Source: Chlorobium ferrooxidans DSM 13031
Lineage (GTDB): Bacteria > Bacteroidota > Chlorobiia > Chlorobiales > Chlorobiaceae
Reading direction: 5' to 3'
Assembly (NCBI RefSeq): GCF_000168715.1
Contig: NZ_AASE01000002.1
Span: 1-64,000 of the forward strand
Length of the DNA stretch: 64,000 nucleotides
Positions 25,162-34,747 of the stretch are shown here, piece by piece. The position numbers and the translations under genes were made by a program. The notes beneath the pieces are model-generated. The model ran no database searches, was not told the origin of the DNA, and saw only the letters and a list, made by a program, of their open reading frames with translations. How positions within the stretch are numbered: the first letter of the stretch is position 1; every line of letters begins with the position of its first letter.

Positions 25162-25968
25162 TCAGTCGAGCTGGAACTTTACCGGCACGGTAAACCACAC
25201 CTTGATCGGGCTGCCGTTCTGCATTGCAGGGTAGTATTTCGACTCCATCACCGATTTGATGGTCACGGCATCAAAAACAGTGCAGTCAGCAGGAATACGC
25301 TTCATCACCTTCGCCTTGATAGGCCTGCCATCTTCACCGATCAGCACACTGACAAATACCTTTCCGGTAATTCCGGCAATTTTTGCCATTTCGGGATAGA
25401 GCGGTTTTTTCTGGTCAAGAAAACCCGGCATCTTCTCGCAGGGTATGAACATCGGAACATCATCACCTGAACCGGCTCCGGATCCCGAACCTGCACCGGT
25501 GGTCTGTATTGCCTGTTTAAGCTCCTTTTGCGTAGCAACCGTCTGCTGAAGGGGAACTTCCGCCTGACTGACCTGTTTTATTTTACCGACATTCGGAGGG
25601 GGTGGAACCGCCGCTGAAGGGGTGACAGGAGTCGGCTCGGGAGCATTGAGCGGTGGAGGTGGAGGAAGCTGGGTAACACTGGTAACCACTTCATAGCACT
25701 CAACCATCGGGGCGTCATCATGACCAAACCAGCCGGTAATAGAAGAGATAAGCTTCCAGTTGGCCGTCACAAGCCAGAACAGAGAAAGAAGCACGACAGC
25801 GGTAATAACTCCGTGGCTCAGAAAAAGATGGGCCTGCCGGCGGAGAACAAGATTGCCGTATTGCAGCTTGCGCAGAGTTTCAGTATCAAGAAACTCATCA
25901 CCGAAAGACCAGGTGATCGCTTTACGCTGATAGGTCTCCTGATGGACTTTTTTTAACTTTGAAGACAC
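25162..25968 (-). CDS. tonB: TonB-family energy transducer
   Basis: A 268-residue protein with one transmembrane helix (about 52-70, GVITAVVLLSLFWLVTANWK), a proline-rich periplasmic spacer (PPPPPLNAPEPTPVTPSAAV) and a C-terminal TonB domain with PLYPEMAKIAGITGKVFVSV and AVMESKYYPA-like motifs. It transmits ExbB/ExbD proton-motive energy to outer-membrane receptors. The N-terminal cytoplasmic stretch of about 50 residues is longer than in enterobacterial TonB. The start is GTG with GGAG nine bases upstream. It is the last gene of the exbB-exbD-exbD-tonB unit, 29 bp after the second exbD. Confidence 0.9.
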   Translation of the reverse strand: MSSKLKKVHQETYQRKAITWSFGDEFLDTETLRKLQYGNLVLRRQAHLFLSHGVITAVVLLSLFWLVTANWKLISSITGWFGHDDAPMVECYEVVTSVTQLPPPPPLNAPEPTPVTPSAAVPPPPNVGKIKQVSQAEVPLQQTVATQKELKQAIQTTGAGSGSGAGSGDDVPMFIPCEKMPGFLDQKKPLYPEMAKIAGITGKVFVSVLIGEDGRPIKAKVMKRIPADCTVFDAVTIKSVMESKYYPAMQNGSPIKVWFTVPVKFQLD

Positions 25969-25997
25969 CTGAATGAACTCCTTTGCTGATTATACGC

Positions 25998-26522
25998 TTA
26001 AACAGCTCTTTTGATTTCCAGCGCATCCTGCTCGGTAAAGTCATCAAGACTGAACCGGTCTATTTTCATAAGGTTCAGCTCATCGATAATATCAACAAGC
26101 TGCTTGTACCTGGCTTTGTCGCTGATTTTAACGACAATGACCGTCTTCTCGTTGGCTTTCGCCTGCTGTTTGATCAGTTGACGCAACGGCGTGCTCAGTA
26201 CATGCCGATGGCTGTCCTGGGTATCGTAAAGGGGAATACGCCGGGGAGCCTCATTGCCCAGAGAACAGTATGCCATGGCTTCATCAGCGATTCTGAGTGT
26301 CATGACATTATTTTCGGCAACCTTCACTTCGGTCATTTCCGGAGGAAGGTTGATCTCCATCGTATTTGATTTCGAAAAGGTCGTTGTCAGCATGAAAAAA
26401 GTCAACAGCAGAAACGCCACGTCCACCATCGGGGTCATATCGAGATGAAACCCTATTCGTTTTGAATGCCGCTTCTTTTTACCGGGACCCCGGCGGCCAT
26501 TTGGAGAATCAACAACACCCAT
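25998..26522 (-). CDS. exbD: ExbD/TolR-family biopolymer transport protein (second copy)
   Basis: 174 residues. A basic N-terminus precedes [20 protein letters not shown], the ExbD transmembrane helix whose Asp takes part in proton passage, followed by the periplasmic domain with [24 protein letters not shown] near the end. It works with ExbB as the stator-like proton channel that powers TonB. It sits two bases after the first exbD with GGAGG before its ATG. Two different ExbD proteins in one operon are common in Bacteroidetes and Chlorobi and may form heteromeric complexes. Confidence 0.92.
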   Translation of the reverse strand: MGVVDSPNGRRGPGKKKRHSKRIGFHLDMTPMVDVAFLLLTFFMLTTTFSKSNTMEINLPPEMTEVKVAENNVMTLRIADEAMAYCSLGNEAPRRIPLYDTQDSHRHVLSTPLRQLIKQQAKANEKTVIVVKISDKARYKQLVDIIDELNLMKIDRFSLDDFTEQDALEIKRAV

Positions 26523-26524
26523 TG

Positions 26525-27058
26525 TCAGCGGCCCTCCTTTTCAAATACAGTAACCAGATTGAAGGTCAGAAGATTGGCCTTTTTATAAACCTTGATCACA
26601 TGGTTTACCGCATCAAAACTCGCATCTGAATCGGCCCGGACAACCGGTCGAAGTTTCTGGTCGGCAAAACGTGCCATAACCACAAACCGGTCAAGTTCAT
26701 CGCGCTCGACAGGAAAGCTGTCGGCAAGTTTGAAGTGTTTCAGTGAATCCTGTACAGCCGCTGCTGAAAACTTTGCGGCTATGAGCTTCTGCTTCACAAC
26801 GGAGTTGAAAATTTTCTCCCTCGACTGCTGGGATGAGACCCCCATAAAAAAGGTATTATCTCCGCTCACCGTCACCGTAAGCACATCCGATTCGGGAAGC
26901 TTCAGATCCGAATGAGATGAGGGAAGGTCAATCCGGACAACTTCCGGAGGACGGAATTTGGTTGTCAGCATAAAAAACGTCAGGAGGAGAAACGCAACAT
27001 CCACCATCGGCGTCATATCAAGTCGAAAACCAACCCGTTTAGCCTTGATTCTCGACAT
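26525..27058 (-). CDS. exbD: ExbD/TolR-family biopolymer transport protein (first copy)
   Basis: 177 residues with [20 protein letters not shown] at residues about 8-27, a transmembrane segment that is nearly the same as in the downstream ExbD. The periplasmic domains of the two copies differ strongly: this one has an insertion around [20 protein letters not shown]. The start codon overlaps the exbB stop (ATGA), so translation is coupled. The divergent periplasmic domains suggest that the two copies are not redundant. Confidence 0.92.
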   Translation of the reverse strand: MSRIKAKRVGFRLDMTPMVDVAFLLLTFFMLTTKFRPPEVVRIDLPSSHSDLKLPESDVLTVTVSGDNTFFMGVSSQQSREKIFNSVVKQKLIAAKFSAAAVQDSLKHFKLADSFPVERDELDRFVVMARFADQKLRPVVRADSDASFDAVNHVIKVYKKANLLTFNLVTVFEKEGR

Positions 27059-27807
27059 CAGTTATCCGATTTTCCGGTTCCGAGAGTATGAATGATATAA
27101 AAGGCCGCTTCATCAATCGTATAGTTGAAACGATCCACCCTGCTGGTAAAGATATTGTAGGCCACAATACCCATGATACCGCCGCAAATACCAAGCGCGG
27201 TATTGAAAAGAGCCTCTGAGATACCAAGAGAGAGCTGGACCGCATCAGGAGCGCCGCTTGTAGCCATGGCGGCAAAAGCGCGAATCATGCCAAGCGTTGT
27301 TCCAAGAAGTCCGACCATGGTGGAAATCGATGCAATCGTGGAGATCGCGACAAGATTTTTCTCCAGAAGCGGCATCTCCATAATCGTAGCCTCCTCCACA
27401 GCCTTCTCCATCTCGCTGATCTTTTTCTCTCGATCAGTCACATTGAACTGGGCAAGTTTTTTATAGCGCTCAAGCACTGAACGAAGGACCGCAGCCAGTG
27501 AGCTTTGATGATCATCACATTTCAGAATTGCCTGATCAATATCCCCGTTGTCAATATCCTGTTTAAGCAGATGCACAAACTCGGGAATATTGCCTTTTCC
27601 GGAAGCCTTGTTGAGCGCAATGATCCGTTCTACAACGTAGGCAATAACCATAAGAATCAGCGCCATAAGCACCGATACAACCGGTCCGCCCTTCCATACG
27701 GCATGAAACATCGACTCAGGAGGGTTCGTGCCCATCCAGACATAAAACCCTAAAGAAACCAAGTAGGTTACGACAATAAGTAAACCCGTAAATAAACCCT
27801 GTTTCAT
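27058..27807 (-). CDS. exbB: ExbB/TolQ/MotA-family proton channel protein
   Basis: About 249 residues from MKQGLFTGLLIVVTYLVSLG. It has an N-terminal transmembrane helix, a second near residues 40-60, a cytoplasmic domain, and two later helices including NLVAISTIASISTMVGLLGT and TVLGMIRAF-like MotA/TolQ motifs. It forms the pentameric channel with ExbD that energises TonB-dependent uptake. The start at 27807 is preferred to the frame opening at 27861, which adds a charged stretch. It is the first gene of the operon; the 211-bp gap to dnaG carries the divergent promoters. Confidence 0.93.
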   Translation of the reverse strand: MKQGLFTGLLIVVTYLVSLGFYVWMGTNPPESMFHAVWKGGPVVSVLMALILMVIAYVVERIIALNKASGKGNIPEFVHLLKQDIDNGDIDQAILKCDDHQSSLAAVLRSVLERYKKLAQFNVTDREKKISEMEKAVEEATIMEMPLLEKNLVAISTIASISTMVGLLGTTLGMIRAFAAMATSGAPDAVQLSLGISEALFNTALGICGGIMGIVAYNIFTSRVDRFNYTIDEAAFYIIHTLGTGKSDN

Positions 27808-28018
27808 AGACTGTTTTTTATTTTTGTCTCTCCGGCAAATAACACCGGTGTGATAAACCACTTTGTAATTTGCTATACTGTGGTGGAAATCGATGCAAAA
27901 AATCTACTACAGTAGAGCTGAATTTAGTAAATAAGCTTGCGATTTTTAAATACTAATCGATCCGGAAAAGAGAAATAGACGTATTCCAGCAATAATTTTT
28001 ATAACCGGGTACCGATAG

Positions 28019-29914
28019 ATGATCCCTCATACAGCCATTGATGATGTCCGTCAGGCTGCAGACATTGTCGATATTATCTCCGATTACCTAACCCTTCAGC
28101 CTTCGGGAAGAAACTACAAGGCCCTCTCCCCTTTTACCAGGGAGAAAACCCCCTCTTTTGTGGTTTCACCCGAAAAACAGATCTACAAGTGTTTTTCAAC
28201 CGGCAAGGGCGGCAATGTCTTCTCCTTCATCATGGAGATGGAAAAAGTCTCATTTCCCGAAGCGGTCGAACTGGTTGCCAAGCGAGCCGGGGTGGATATC
28301 AGCCGATTTACCGAAAAGAAAGAGCGTGAAAAGCCGGGAGAAGAGAGCCGGACTGAAACTCTCCGCTGGGCGGCAAAGTTTTTTCATCAGACGCTTCAGG
28401 GCAGTGAAGGAAAAACCGCCTCTGTCTATCTCGGAACAGAGAGAGGGCTTTCGGAAAAAACCATCCGGAGCTTCGGCCTCGGTTATGCGCCTGAATCCTG
28501 GGAGCATCTCTTCAACGCAGCCAAACGTTCGGCAATTCCCCAGGAGCACCTGGTTGATCTCGGACTCATAACCCACAACAAGCAGAGAAACTCGTGGTAT
28601 GACACCTTCCGTAACCGGGTGATCTTTCCGGTCTTTTCGGTTGGAGGGCAGGTTGTCGGTTTCGGAGGACGCACGCTCGGCAATGATCCGCATGCGCCAA
28701 AATATCTTAACTCTCCGGAGAGTGCGCTGTTTGAAAAGTCAAAACTGCTCTATGGCCTTCACGCCGCCAAAAACGAGATCCGCCGGATGGAGAGTGCCAT
28801 CCTTGTTGAAGGCTACATGGATGTCCTTGCCCTTCACCAGGCCGGTATAACCAATGCTGTCGCCTCATGCGGCACCTCACTGACACGCTATCAGGCGAAA
28901 ATCCTGCAACGCTACACCCGGCGGGTACTCTTTATCTATGATGCTGATCCTGCAGGCCTGAAATCAATGATAACGGGTATCGAAACCCTTCTTGCAGAGG
29001 GTATCACCCCTTTTGTTGTCATGCTTCCTTCGGGAGACGATCCCGACAGCTTTATTCGCCGGGAAGGGCGGGAAAAGTTCCTGCAGTTTACTGAAGCGGA
29101 AAAACTCCAATTTCTGGAGTTTCAAATCCGTTTTTTCTCGGAATCCGGCGATTTCGAACAACCGGAGGAAAAATCAAGGTCCATACGCTCAATGGTGCAT
29201 ACGATAGCGCTGATTCCCGACCGTATCCAGCAGGAGCTCTACCTTCAGGAGTTGGCAGAAAAACTCTCCATCAGTCACTCGGCACTCCTTGAACTGCTCG
29301 GAAAGCAACTTGAGGCGGAAGGGAAAAAAAGCGTTTCACAAGAACGGCGAACAGAGGTAACCGTTCCGAAAAGGGTGAATAAAGAGCTCTCCGTGCTTGA
29401 AAAAACTTTTTTAAAAGCACTGCTTGAAAGCACCGGATACGGCAATGCGGTTCTGGAATTTGCCGCTTCTCATGAAGAGATGCTTGAGCTTTCACATCCG
29501 GCAGCACAGCAGATCTTCACCCATATGATCCGCCGCTACCACGAGATCGAAGGGAATCCGGAAGAGCGGATCGACATCGCATCCGAGATCAGTCAGTTCA
29601 GCACTCCCGAGTCGAGAGATCTTGCTTCAGGACTGATGATGGACCAGCCGGTCAGCAATAAGTGGCACGAGCTCTCCGATGTCCACGCTGAAAGCGCCAA
29701 ACGGTGCCTGGCCATGTTTCTTGATGCATTCAAAAACCTTATTCTTGAGCCGCTGATCCGTCAGAAAACCGCCATTACGGAAAAAATCCGGATAGAGAAC
29801 AATACCGAGAAGGAAAAAGAGCTCTTGATGGAGAAGGTGGCAATGGATAATAAAATCGGAAAAACCACGAAAGAGTTGAAAACCATGATCGAAAACATTG
29901 TCAGGAACCTCTGA
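28019..29914 (+). CDS. dnaG: DNA primase, with degenerate zinc-binding domain
   Basis: A 631-residue primase that makes RNA primers at the replication fork. The N-terminal domain has the usual LSPF-xxEKTPSFxVSPEKQIYKCF framework, but the zinc ligands are replaced: CPFH is SPFT and CFGC is CFST. The TOPRIM core is intact (ILVEGYMDVLALHQAG, YDADPAGLKSM), followed by a helicase-binding C-terminal domain. Loss of these ligands is, as I recall, shared by Bacteroidetes/Chlorobi primases, so the domain probably folds without zinc. The ATG at 28019 follows an AT-rich leader. It is convergent with glyA across a bidirectional terminator. Confidence 0.95.
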   Translation: MIPHTAIDDVRQAADIVDIISDYLTLQPSGRNYKALSPFTREKTPSFVVSPEKQIYKCFSTGKGGNVFSFIMEMEKVSFPEAVELVAKRAGVDISRFTEKKEREKPGEESRTETLRWAAKFFHQTLQGSEGKTASVYLGTERGLSEKTIRSFGLGYAPESWEHLFNAAKRSAIPQEHLVDLGLITHNKQRNSWYDTFRNRVIFPVFSVGGQVVGFGGRTLGNDPHAPKYLNSPESALFEKSKLLYGLHAAKNEIRRMESAILVEGYMDVLALHQAGITNAVASCGTSLTRYQAKILQRYTRRVLFIYDADPAGLKSMITGIETLLAEGITPFVVMLPSGDDPDSFIRREGREKFLQFTEAEKLQFLEFQIRFFSESGDFEQPEEKSRSIRSMVHTIALIPDRIQQELYLQELAEKLSISHSALLELLGKQLEAEGKKSVSQERRTEVTVPKRVNKELSVLEKTFLKALLESTGYGNAVLEFAASHEEMLELSHPAAQQIFTHMIRRYHEIEGNPEERIDIASEISQFSTPESRDLASGLMMDQPVSNKWHELSDVHAESAKRCLAMFLDAFKNLILEPLIRQKTAITEKIRIENNTEKEKELLMEKVAMDNKIGKTTKELKTMIENIVRNL

Positions 29915-29943
29915 GCCGCGCATTCTCTATGCACCAAAAAAAA

Positions 29944-29973
29944 AAAGCCCGTCAGATGGTTTTGACGGGCTTT
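29944..29973. terminator. Bidirectional intrinsic terminator between dnaG and glyA
   Basis: AAAGCCCGTCA (29944-29954) pairs with TGACGGGCTTT (29963-29973). A long A-run precedes it on the plus strand, giving a U-tract for the minus-strand glyA transcript, and short Ts follow for dnaG. Confidence 0.9.
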
Positions 29974-29998
29974 GAAACAGATAAACAAACAGGGGGTT

Positions 29999-31312
29999 TT
30001 ACACATAGCCCACAAGCGGGTTGCGAAGGCAGAGTGCCTTGATCTCCTCTCTGACACCCTGACAGACCTTCGCCACATCAGGCTTTTCAGCCGCAGTAAT
30101 AACCCGGTCAATCAGTTCAGCGACAGCGATACTGTCCGCTTCAACCATGCCTCTGGTCGTCATGGCCGGTGTACCGATACGGATGCCGCTGGTGACAAAG
30201 GGTGACTTGTCATCAAAAGGAACCATGTTCTTGTTGACCGTAACACCGGCATCGTGCAGCAGGTTCTCGGCAACCTTGCCGGTAACGTTCTTGTTGCGCA
30301 AATCAAGCAGCATGAGGTGGTTCTTGGTTCCGCCGCTGACAATATTATAACCGAGTGAGGTGAACTTCTCCGCCATCGCAGCAGCATTCTTTCTGACCTG
30401 AATGGCGTACTCCCTGAACTCCGGCTTCAGTGCCTCACCGAACGCTACAGCCTTGCCTGCAATGACATGCATAAGCGGGCCGCCCTGGATACCGGGCATA
30501 ACCTCTGCATCCATCACTTCGGACATCATTTTCACGCGCGAGCCGGTTTTGGTTTTGATGGTAATTCCCATGGGATTCTCGAAATCACTGCCCATCATGA
30601 TCATACCGCCTCTGGGTCCGCGAAGGGTTTTATGCGTCGTGGTGGTCACAAAATGACAGTGCGGCATGGGATCGCCCAGAAGACCTGCGGCAATCAGTCC
30701 GGCAGGATGAGCGATATCGGCCATCAGAAAAGCTCCGACCTTGTCGGCAATCGCCCTGAACGCCTTCAGATCAAACCCCTGCGAATAGGCGCTGGCTCCG
30801 GCAATAATCAGTTTAGGTCTGACCTTGAGGGCAAGCTCCTCAACCCTGTTCATATCAATCAAGCCGCTCTCGCGATCCACACCATAGGAGTGCGCATCAT
30901 ACATCTGGCCGGAAAAGTTGACCGAGCTGCCGTGAGTCAGATGGCCCCCATGCGAGAGGTCGAGCCCCATGATGGTGTCGCCGGGCTTCAGCACCGAAAA
31001 AAGAACCGCCATGTTGGCGCTCGAACCGGAATGCGGCTGTACATTGACATAGTCGCATTTAAACAGCTTTTTAGCCCGGTCGCGGGCGAGATTCTCGGCA
31101 ACATCAACAAATTCGCATCCGCCATAGTAGCGCTTGCCGGGATAGCCCTCGGCATATTTATTGGTCATCACCGAGCCGCATGCCTGCATGACGGCACGGC
31201 TGGTAAAATTTTCCGAAGCAATGAGTTCAAGTGTTTCAGTCTGCCGGGTCGTCTCATTGGCTATAGCCTCAAAGACCTCTCTATCCTGCAGTTGAAGGAT
31301 GTCGGTATCCAT
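29999..31312 (-). CDS. glyA: Serine hydroxymethyltransferase
   Basis: A 437-residue PLP enzyme interconverting serine plus tetrahydrofolate with glycine plus methylene-tetrahydrofolate. [56 protein letters not shown] and [16 protein letters not shown] (PLP lysine in the [11 protein letters not shown] box) are present. The length is slightly above the usual 415-420. It is a single gene on the minus strand with GGAA-rich sequence ahead of the ATG. The glycine cleavage genes at 60-61.7 kb could work with it in one-carbon metabolism. Confidence 0.97.
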   Translation of the reverse strand: MDTDILQLQDREVFEAIANETTRQTETLELIASENFTSRAVMQACGSVMTNKYAEGYPGKRYYGGCEFVDVAENLARDRAKKLFKCDYVNVQPHSGSSANMAVLFSVLKPGDTIMGLDLSHGGHLTHGSSVNFSGQMYDAHSYGVDRESGLIDMNRVEELALKVRPKLIIAGASAYSQGFDLKAFRAIADKVGAFLMADIAHPAGLIAAGLLGDPMPHCHFVTTTTHKTLRGPRGGMIMMGSDFENPMGITIKTKTGSRVKMMSEVMDAEVMPGIQGGPLMHVIAGKAVAFGEALKPEFREYAIQVRKNAAAMAEKFTSLGYNIVSGGTKNHLMLLDLRNKNVTGKVAENLLHDAGVTVNKNMVPFDDKSPFVTSGIRIGTPAMTTRGMVEADSIAVAELIDRVITAAEKPDVAKVCQGVREEIKALCLRNPLVGYV

Positions 31313-31373
31313 CGCGAGTCGTTCCTTTTCCTTATGGAAGTTTACTTGTTGTGATTTTATTCTCTCTCTTCTC

Positions 31374-32615
31374 TCAGCGGTTCGTTCGCCCCTCGGAGCC
31401 GCATGAACATCCGATCATATGACCGAGCTTGTCACGCTTGGTATCCAGATAGCTCTGATTCATGGGATTCGGAGCAATTTCAAGCGGAATACGTTCGACA
31501 ATTTCCAGACCGTACCCTTCAAGACCAACCACTTTTTTGGGATTGTTGGTCATGAGCTTCATTTTCCTGACACCAAGATCCTTGAGAATCTGGGCTCCGA
31601 TACCATAGTCACGCAGATCAGCCTTGAAACCGAGCTTCTCATTGGCTTCGACCGTATCAAACCCCTCATCCTGAAGATTATAGGCTTTGAGTTTATTGAT
31701 AAGACCGATACCCCGACCCTCCTGCATCAGATAGATCAGTACACCGCGTCCCTCTTTTTCAATCTTGGAGAGGGCTGATGCAAGCTGGTTGCCGCAGTCG
31801 CAGCGAAGAGAGGCAAAGGTATCACCGGTAGCGCACTGCGAATGAACCCTGACCAGCACCGGTTCGTCACTGGTGATATCCCCTTTCACAATCGCCATAT
31901 GGTTCTGCTGGTCGGCAAACGTTTCATAGGCGATGAGCCTGAACTCGCCGTATGCCGTCGGAAGTCTTGATTCAACCGCCCGGTTCACCAGCTTGTTGCG
32001 CTGCATCTGATAGGCAACAAGCTCCTTGATGGTAATAAGTTTCAGCCCGAATTTTTTCTTCAGCTTGATCAGCTCGGGAAGCCGCGCCATGCTGCCATCT
32101 TCATGCAGGATTTCACAAAGCAGACCGACAGGGCTGCACCCGGCAAGACGGGCAAGATCAACAGCGGCCTCGGTATGACCTACCCGGCGAAGCACTCCGC
32201 CATCCATGGCACGGAGGGGGAAAATATGGCCGGGACGGGAAAAATCATCGGCGCTCGAGGATGGATCTCCAAGCATTTTGATGGTTGTTGCCCGGTCAAA
32301 AACCGAAATACCGGTCGTCACACCTTCGGCAATGGCATCGACAGAGACGGTAAAATTGGTTTCATGCTGGGAGGTATTTCTCTGAACCATCGGATCAAGC
32401 TGCAGCTCCTTTGCCCTCGCCATGGTTATGGCCACACAAAGCAGGCCCCGCGCCTCTCTGGTGATAAAATTGACCATCTCGGTGGTCACCAGATCAGCCG
32501 CAGCAATAAAATCGCCTTCGTCCTCACGATCCTCGTCATCAATTACAATCACCAGTTTGCCCTGGCGAATATCCTCAAGAGCAGCTTCTATTGAGTCAAA
32601 ATTCGACTTATCCAT
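31374..32615 (-). CDS. ribBA: Bifunctional 3,4-dihydroxy-2-butanone-4-phosphate synthase / GTP cyclohydrolase II
   Basis: A 413-residue fusion for the two entry reactions of riboflavin synthesis. The N-terminal RibB half has [20 protein letters not shown] and [17 protein letters not shown]. The C-terminal RibA half has [20 protein letters not shown] (zinc cysteines), [18 protein letters not shown] (catalytic region) and [16 protein letters not shown]. Both active sites look complete. The leader between the start and carB (32616-32843) shows no FMN-riboswitch pattern that I can recognise. It ends 61 bp upstream of glyA, but the two are probably separate units. Confidence 0.97.
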   Translation of the reverse strand: MDKSNFDSIEAALEDIRQGKLVIVIDDEDREDEGDFIAAADLVTTEMVNFITREARGLLCVAITMARAKELQLDPMVQRNTSQHETNFTVSVDAIAEGVTTGISVFDRATTIKMLGDPSSSADDFSRPGHIFPLRAMDGGVLRRVGHTEAAVDLARLAGCSPVGLLCEILHEDGSMARLPELIKLKKKFGLKLITIKELVAYQMQRNKLVNRAVESRLPTAYGEFRLIAYETFADQQNHMAIVKGDITSDEPVLVRVHSQCATGDTFASLRCDCGNQLASALSKIEKEGRGVLIYLMQEGRGIGLINKLKAYNLQDEGFDTVEANEKLGFKADLRDYGIGAQILKDLGVRKMKLMTNNPKKVVGLEGYGLEIVERIPLEIAPNPMNQSYLDTKRDKLGHMIGCSCGSEGRTNR

Positions 32616-32843
32616 ACGTTTTGTTACACCGTTTTTCGAAAGCAGATATTACACGAAAACATTGTAATGTAAAAAAATTCCCGTTCCATTTTCAGGCCGC
32701 AGAAAAAGAAGCGAAGGAAGCTCAAACGGGCGGCTTTGAGAAGCATGGGCATTTTTGTATAATGCACCGGTTTTTATATAAAGAGGTGAATTGTTACCTT
32801 TACACTGTCGAATCCTGAAGCTTTTCAAAACTACTGAGACTGC

Positions 32844-34700
32844 ATGACCACTCAAGCTTCCGACCTGCCGCAGGAGGTTACTGACCTTTCCCGCAAATTC
32901 CCGAAAGAGCAGCTTCTGAAAGCAAAACAGCACGGCTTTTCCGATTTTCAACTTGCCAATATCTTCAACAGTTCCGAACCCGCAATCCGGGCTCTCAGAA
33001 AACATTACCATGTTGAATCCGTCTTCAAAACCGTCGACACCTGCGCTGCTGAATTCGATGCAAAAACACCCTACCACTACTCAACCTACGAGGAGGAAAA
33101 CGAATCAATCTCCTCTGACAGGAAGAAAGTCATAATCCTCGGAGGCGGCCCAAATCGGATCGGCCAGGGTATCGAGTTTGACTACTGTTGTGTCCAGGCT
33201 GTGTTTGCTCTCAGGGAGGCCGGCTATGAGACCATCATGGTGAACTGTAACCCTGAAACCGTTTCGACGGATTACGATATTGCCGATAAACTCTACTTTG
33301 AGCCCCTCACCTTTGAAGATACCATCCGTATCATAGAGCATGAACAGCCGCTCGGCGTTATTGTCAGCTTTGGCGGCCAGACACCCCTCAAACTCTCGAC
33401 CAAGCTGCATGAAGCCGGAGTCACCATTCTCGGAACCTCTTCAAAAGGGATAGACCTTGCTGAAGACCGTAAAAAATTCGGCGCACTCCTCGAAGAGCTT
33501 GAGATTCCCCATCCAGAATACGGCACGGCCATCAGTTTTGAGGAAGCAAAGGAGATTACCCGCAGAATAGGCTACCCTGCTCTCGTTCGCCCGAGTTACG
33601 TTCTCGGCGGACGGGCAATGAAGATTGTCTACAATGACGACTCGCTCAAGGAGTATATCGATCAGGCGCTCTTCATTACCGAAAAATATCCGCTCCTGAT
33701 CGACCGTTTTCTGGAAACAGCGGTTGAGTTCGACATTGATGCCATTGCCGACAGCTCGGACTGCGTCATCAGCGGTATTATGCAGCATGTTGAAGCAGCC
33801 GGCATACACAGCGGTGACTCCACCTCGATTCTGCCCTATCACAATATCAGCCCGAAGGCCATAGAGACCATGAAGGGATATACCCGCACCCTTGCCAAAA
33901 ACCTCAAGGTTGTGGGACTGATGAACATTCAGTATGCCGTTCAGAATGAGAGTGTCTATGTCATTGAGGTTAATCCGAGAGCAAGCCGTACGGTTCCTTT
34001 TGTCGGCAAGGCTACAGCAATTCCGGTTGTAAAAATTGCCACACGCGTCATGCTCGGAGAAAAGCTCAGCGATCTGCGACAGGTGTATGACCTGAAAGAT
34101 TGCGATGAACTCGGTATGACCCACATCTCGATAAAGGAGCCGGTTTTTCCATTCTCAAAGTTTGCAAAATCAGGGGTCTATCTCGGCCCGGAAATGCGTT
34201 CAACCGGTGAAGCCATGAGCCTTGCCGACAACTTCCCTGAAGCCTTTGCAAAGGCCTATCAGGCGGCAAACATGCACCTGCCCCTCTCCGGAGCAGTCTT
34301 CATCAGCGTCAATGACCAGGATAAAAACCAGAGGATCATCGCTATTGCCAAAGCGCTCTACCGCATGGATTTCGATCTTGTTGCCACTGCCGGCACCTAC
34401 AGCTTCCTCAGAGAGAACGGCATTGAGTGCAAAAAGGTGTTCAAGGTGGGAGAAGAGGGACGACCGAACATCTTCGACATTATCAAGCACGGCAAGATCA
34501 ACTTTGTCATCAACACACCGAGAGGCGAAAAAGCCCTGCATGATGAGGAGGCGATCGGCGCTGCATCAGTGTTGAACAATGTTCCGTTTGTCACAACCAT
34601 TGAGGCTGCCGAAGCATCGGTACAGGCGATAGACTGTATCCGCCATCAGGAGTTCGGCGTCAAAAGCCTCCAGGAGTACGCCGCCTACCGCAACAAGTAA
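32844..34700 (+). CDS. carB: Carbamoyl-phosphate synthase large subunit, C-terminal half (split CarB)
   Basis: A 618-residue protein matching only the second half of the usual ~1070-residue CarB: the linker/oligomerisation domain (KFPKEQLLKAKQHGFSDFQL), then the second ATP-grasp module (IGQGIEFDYCCVQAVFALRE, NCNPETVSTDYD, PSYVLGGRAM, EVNPRASRTVPFVGKAT) and the C-terminal MGS-like allosteric domain (TAGTYSFLRENGIE). It should carry out the carbamate-phosphorylating step. The first half must be encoded outside this window. Split carB genes are known in several lineages. Nothing suggests truncation: a start, a stop and a terminator are all in place. Confidence 0.95.
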   Translation: MTTQASDLPQEVTDLSRKFPKEQLLKAKQHGFSDFQLANIFNSSEPAIRALRKHYHVESVFKTVDTCAAEFDAKTPYHYSTYEEENESISSDRKKVIILGGGPNRIGQGIEFDYCCVQAVFALREAGYETIMVNCNPETVSTDYDIADKLYFEPLTFEDTIRIIEHEQPLGVIVSFGGQTPLKLSTKLHEAGVTILGTSSKGIDLAEDRKKFGALLEELEIPHPEYGTAISFEEAKEITRRIGYPALVRPSYVLGGRAMKIVYNDDSLKEYIDQALFITEKYPLLIDRFLETAVEFDIDAIADSSDCVISGIMQHVEAAGIHSGDSTSILPYHNISPKAIETMKGYTRTLAKNLKVVGLMNIQYAVQNESVYVIEVNPRASRTVPFVGKATAIPVVKIATRVMLGEKLSDLRQVYDLKDCDELGMTHISIKEPVFPFSKFAKSGVYLGPEMRSTGEAMSLADNFPEAFAKAYQAANMHLPLSGAVFISVNDQDKNQRIIAIAKALYRMDFDLVATAGTYSFLRENGIECKKVFKVGEEGRPNIFDIIKHGKINFVINTPRGEKALHDEEAIGAASVLNNVPFVTTIEAAEASVQAIDCIRHQEFGVKSLQEYAAYRNK

Positions 34701-34718
34701 CGCCACGTTATACGCAAA

Positions 34719-34743
34719 GAAGCCCGCACATCGCGGGCTTTAT
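34719..34743. terminator. Intrinsic terminator between carB and the TPR-glycosyltransferase gene
   Basis: AAGCCCGC (34720-34727) and GCGGGCTT (34733-34740) form a GC-rich stem followed by TTATT. The convergent minus-strand gene ends at 34748, so the hairpin probably serves both sides. Confidence 0.85.
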
Positions 34744-34747
34744 TGTT

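Noticed and set aside
32616..32843. FMN riboswitch ahead of ribBA
   Set aside because: Expected by function, but the leader lacks the conserved multi-helix pattern and is AT-rich with no strong structure.
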